Assembly: GCA_012962595.1 (NCBI GenBank)
Contig: DTXE01000184.1
Span: forward strand, 1-7,730
Source of the DNA: Syntrophaceae bacterium
GTDB taxonomy: Bacteria; Desulfobacterota; DTXE01
DNA length: 7,730 bases
Reading direction: 5' to 3'
In this document: piece after piece, positions 6,307-7,730 of the stretch
Position numbering within the stretch: position 1 is the first letter of the stretch
How the letters are laid out: every line of letters begins with the position of its first letter
The notes under the pieces: generated by a model
What the model saw: only the letters and a program-made list of their open reading frames with translations
What the model was told of the DNA's origin: nothing
The model's database searches: none
Position numbers and translations under genes: made by a program

Positions 6307-7127
6307 CACTTGGCTATTCCCCATGTCCCAATGATACATTCATCTTTTATCCTCTGGTGCATGGTAAAATATCCTTAGACGACCTAATGTTTAGAGTTCA
6401 ATTGGAGGATGTAGAGACCTTAAATCGTCTTGCCCTTGAGGCCATGCTAGATGTAACCAAGGTTTCATTTCATGCCCTCGGGTTTATAAGGAGAGAATAC
6501 GCCCTTTTACGTTCGGGAAGTGCCTTGGGAAGGGGTTGCGGCCCCCTTTTAGTAGCCTCTGAATTTATGGCACTTGATAAGATCAAAAAGGAGAAGATAG
6601 CTATTCCTGGGATGTACACCACAGCACATTTATTATTAAAGCTGTATTTAGGCAGGGACACACAAACTGTTACCATGCTTTTCCATCAGGTTATGGATGC
6701 GGTCAAAAGGGGAGATTTTAAGGCAGGAGTTATCATTCATGAAGGGCGATTTACCTATCAAGTGCATGGCCTTAAAAAGATTTTGGATTTGGGTGAATGG
6801 TGGGAGAACACTACAGGCCTTCCCATACCTCTGGGGGGAATTGTGGTGAGACGCTCTTTGGGTTTTGAGATAACCAGACGAGTGGAAAGGCTTGTAAGGG
6901 AAAGTGTGACATATGCCCTTACCTATCCAGAAGAAACTAGGGAGTACATAAAAATCCACGCCCAGGAGCTAGATGAAGAGGTAATAAAACAGCATATCGG
7001 GCTTTACGTCAATCCCCTTTCATTAGACTTAGGTGTAGAGGGACAAAAGGCTGTGGAATATCTGTTTAAGCTTGCAGAAAAGCAGGGCCTACTACCAAAA
7101 TTATCTGGATCTCTGTTTATAGAATAA
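6294..7127 (+). CDS. mqnD: 1,4-dihydroxy-6-naphthoate synthase MqnD
   Basis: A 277-residue enzyme of the MqnA/MqnD family that splits cyclic dehypoxanthinyl futalosine to release 1,4-dihydroxy-6-naphthoate. The N-terminal LTLGYSPCPNDTFIFYPLVHG is the MqnD hallmark. Further signatures are DVTKVSFHALGFI (53-65), GSALGRGCGPLLVA (75-88), IPGMYTTAHLLLKLYL and GVIIHEGRFTY with H149, the position proposed as catalytic base in the family. ENTTGLPIPLGGIVVRR follows. I chose GTG at 6294 because AAGGAGGT (6283-6290) sits just upstream and the protein then begins as the family does; a TTG at 6279 lies before that ribosome-binding site, and the ATG at 6292 is in the mqnB frame. The ribosome-binding site is inside mqnB, so the pair is probably translationally coupled. 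Confidence 0.95.
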   Translation: MPILTLGYSPCPNDTFIFYPLVHGKISLDDLMFRVQLEDVETLNRLALEAMLDVTKVSFHALGFIRREYALLRSGSALGRGCGPLLVASEFMALDKIKKEKIAIPGMYTTAHLLLKLYLGRDTQTVTMLFHQVMDAVKRGDFKAGVIIHEGRFTYQVHGLKKILDLGEWWENTTGLPIPLGGIVVRRSLGFEITRRVERLVRESVTYALTYPEETREYIKIHAQELDEEVIKQHIGLYVNPLSLDLGVEGQKAVEYLFKLAEKQGLLPKLSGSLFIE

Positions 7128-7315
7128 GGAGCTAAACCTTCTTTTTTTTTGACCTTGACTTTAATTTCCTTGGTTTGAACCTCCTCTGGTTGAGCATGCT
7201 CATGTTGGGCAATCTTTTCAGATAAAAGGGCCTTTAATCTAAGTTTCCGCCTCTTTTCTCTGCGATGTCTGCGTCGGCGTATTTCTGCCCTTCGAGTTCC
7301 CTTGCCGATAACCAT
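7004..7315 (-). CDS. Small Arg/Lys-rich protein of unknown function, C-terminus uncertain
   Basis: I do not recognise this protein. Its first 30 residues are extremely basic (GKGTRRAEIRRRRHRREKRR, then KLRLKALL), followed by an acidic/Gln stretch (EHAQPEEVQTKE) and a Lys-Val tail (IKVKVKKK). This suggests an RNA- or ribosome-binding small protein; that is inference. The ATG at 7315 is embedded in GGGAGGTGATG, a full anti-16S match but only 2 nt from the codon; a GTG at 7318 abuts the GGAGG. A promoter-like TTGACA lies about 65 bp upstream. As given, the frame continues through A9 (7142-7150) and 124 nt antisense into mqnD, ending in an unlikely low-quality tail. Removing one A would end it with TAG at 7132-7134, giving about 60 residues and a gene that stops 4 nt short of mqnD. 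The N-terminal half is probably real; the tail probably is not. Confidence 0.6.
   Translation of the reverse strand: MVIGKGTRRAEIRRRRHRREKRRKLRLKALLSEKIAQHEHAQPEEVQTKEIKVKVKKKEGLAPYSINRDPDNFGSRPCFSASLNRYSTAFCPSTPKSNERGLT
7126..7150 (+). terminator. Possible weak intrinsic terminator after mqnD
   Basis: Directly at the mqnD stop codon, AAGG pairs with CCTT across a 7-nt loop, followed by C and a run of nine T. The T-run is strong but the stem is only 4 bp, extendable by two or three A-T/G-T pairs past a mismatch, so termination may be partial. The same run is the A9 tract of the opposing small gene. Confidence 0.35.
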
Positions 7316-7357
7316 CACCTCCCGAAAGTAAGTCTACGAGGTTTTTGGTTTTGTTTC

Positions 7358-7387
7358 ATGTTAATATAATAACTTACGCAATGTCAA
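7358..7387 (-). promoter_or_regulatory. Probable promoter of the small basic protein gene
   Basis: Minus-strand TTGACA (7387-7382) is followed after 18 bp by TAACAT (7363-7358). An alternative TATTAA at 15 bp is less well spaced. A start near 7350 would leave a leader of about 35 nt ending in the GGGAGGTG ribosome-binding site. The -35 is perfect and the -10 is weak. Confidence 0.45.
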
Positions 7388-7424
7388 CCATACCGCCTTG
7401 AATACCATCCATCTGCTTCTTCAC

Positions 7425-7451
7425 CCCGTTAAAAGAACTTATTCTAACGGG
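7425..7451. repeat. Inverted repeat CCCGTTA / TAACGGG
   Basis: Seven-base perfect arms (7425-7431 and 7445-7451) flank a 13-nt centre. Neither side is followed by a T-run, so it does not look like an intrinsic terminator. It lies about 38 bp upstream of the -35 of the small basic gene and just upstream of a perfect rightward TATAAT, so a protein-binding site is the simplest reading. Confidence 0.5.
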
Positions 7452-7467
7452 TAAAGAACAGTATAAT
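7439..7467 (+). promoter_or_regulatory. Possible rightward promoter with consensus -10
   Basis: TATAAT at 7462-7467 matches consensus exactly. The best -35 at 17-bp spacing is TTATTC (7439-7444), which is poor. The spacer contains the right arm of the CCCGTTA/TAACGGG repeat, so an activator or repressor could act here. Transcription would enter the 7474-7730 region. Confidence 0.3.
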
Positions 7468-7481
7468 TGGTGAAACCCTCA

Positions 7482-7530
7482 TGGCCCTCCAGGCCACAAA
7501 GAAGCATGAAAATGCAATATAGGCAGGAGG
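7482..7530 (+). other. Possible structured leader with two hairpins before a strong RBS
   Basis: TGGCC-CTCCA-GGCCA (7482-7496) and GCAT-GAAA-ATGC (7504-7515, a GNRA-type tetraloop) are two short perfect hairpins. They are followed by GGAGG at 7526-7530. CCTCC (7486-7490), on the edge and loop of hairpin 1, is the exact complement of that GGAGG, so ribosome-binding-site masking is possible. It matches no riboswitch class I can recall. Chance formation of such short stems is not negligible. Confidence 0.25.
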
Positions 7531-7540
7531 ATTTATCACC

Positions 7541-7603
7541 ATGCTTTCCATTTTCGGAACAGGGTATTTGGTGTCTTATTTCTTCAGAAAAAATTGGATT
7601 TAA
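7541..7603 (+). CDS. Possible 20-residue hydrophobic microprotein or leader peptide
   Basis: A short ORF begins with ATG 10 nt after GGAGG (part of GCAGGAGG), the most convincing ribosome-binding site in the last 200 bp. The product is hydrophobic in its first 15 residues (LSIFGTGYLVSYFF) and ends RKNWI, so it could insert in the membrane or act as a leader peptide. I do not recognise it. Another frame, open from GTG 7470 through ATG 7506 to the stop at 7613, overlaps it but has no ribosome-binding site. Only a start signal and reading frame support this call. Confidence 0.25.
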   Translation: MLSIFGTGYLVSYFFRKNWI

Positions 7604-7730
7604 CTTAAACTAAAAAATATTGCAAAAAGATGGCTATAGAAAACTTTAATCACACAAATAGTAAAAAGTCTTACGGCAAGAGAGTTATTTTCAAAGCACC
7701 CAGAAATAAAGAAAAAGCTGTGGGGAGGAA
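7604..7730 (+). other. Right-edge AT-rich region with an open frame and a terminal RBS-like motif
   Basis: Mostly AT-rich and without a recognisable gene. A frame from ATG 7630 stays open to the window end (33 codons, basic; it contains KRVIFKAPRNKEKAVG), but no Shine-Dalgarno precedes it, so a partial gene is only possible. The last bases are GGGGAGGAA (7722-7730), which would be a good ribosome-binding site for a gene starting just outside the window. Confidence 0.2.

Noticed and set aside
6648..6959. 103-codon open frame on the minus strand inside mqnD.
   Set aside because: It lies fully antisense to a conserved enzyme, has low-complexity unrecognisable content and no start signal.
1..7730. 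CRISPR arrays, tRNA or rRNA genes, transposases and attachment sites.
   Set aside because: No regularly spaced direct repeats, no tRNA-like or rRNA-like stretches, and no transposase or integrase motifs were seen on either strand.

Overview
The window is a nearly complete futalosine-type menaquinone (vitamin K2) biosynthesis locus. All six enzymes that take chorismate to 1,4-dihydroxy-6-naphthoate are present: MqnA, MqnE, the amidohydrolase MqnX, MqnB, MqnC and MqnD. The first 153 residues of a UbiD-family decarboxylase, which fits a later step of the same pathway, run off the left edge. Moderate GC, tight gene packing and use of the futalosine route suggest an anaerobic or microaerophilic menaquinone-respiring bacterium. 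A Desulfobacterota/deltaproteobacterial-like or related lineage is my best guess, made from protein flavour only and held with low confidence.

Layout. Two transcription units diverge from a ~195-bp gap (5363-5556). The leftward unit reads tetR - mqnE - mqnC - mqnX - mqnA - ubiD-like. Its first five genes are spaced from an 11-nt overlap to a 4-nt gap, and the last follows after 27 nt, so it looks like one operon with translational coupling. The rightward unit is mqnB - mqnD with a 13-nt overlap. Each unit has a near-consensus sigma70-type promoter with 17-bp spacing. The leftward promoter carries a strong palindrome from its -10 element to the tetR start codon. This is most simply read as an autoregulatory TetR operator that would control the whole leftward mqn operon.

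Pathway logic. MqnA dehydrates chorismate to 3-[(1-carboxyvinyl)oxy]benzoate. The radical-SAM enzyme MqnE joins this to SAM to give aminofutalosine. MqnX deaminates it to futalosine, and MqnB removes hypoxanthine. The radical-SAM enzyme MqnC cyclises the product, and MqnD releases 1,4-dihydroxy-6-naphthoate. Having both MqnX and MqnB indicates the variant with futalosine as a real intermediate, rather than the variant that hydrolyses aminofutalosine directly.

Right end. Downstream of mqnD and convergent with it is a small, extremely Arg/Lys-rich protein gene of unknown function. Its frame crosses an A9 run; losing one A would end it neatly outside mqnD, whereas the frame as given runs 124-129 nt antisense into mqnD. 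The last ~400 bp contain no recognisable gene. They hold a probable promoter for the small basic gene, an inverted repeat beside a perfect TATAAT, a possible structured leader with a strong ribosome-binding site before a 20-codon ORF, and an open frame at the right edge.
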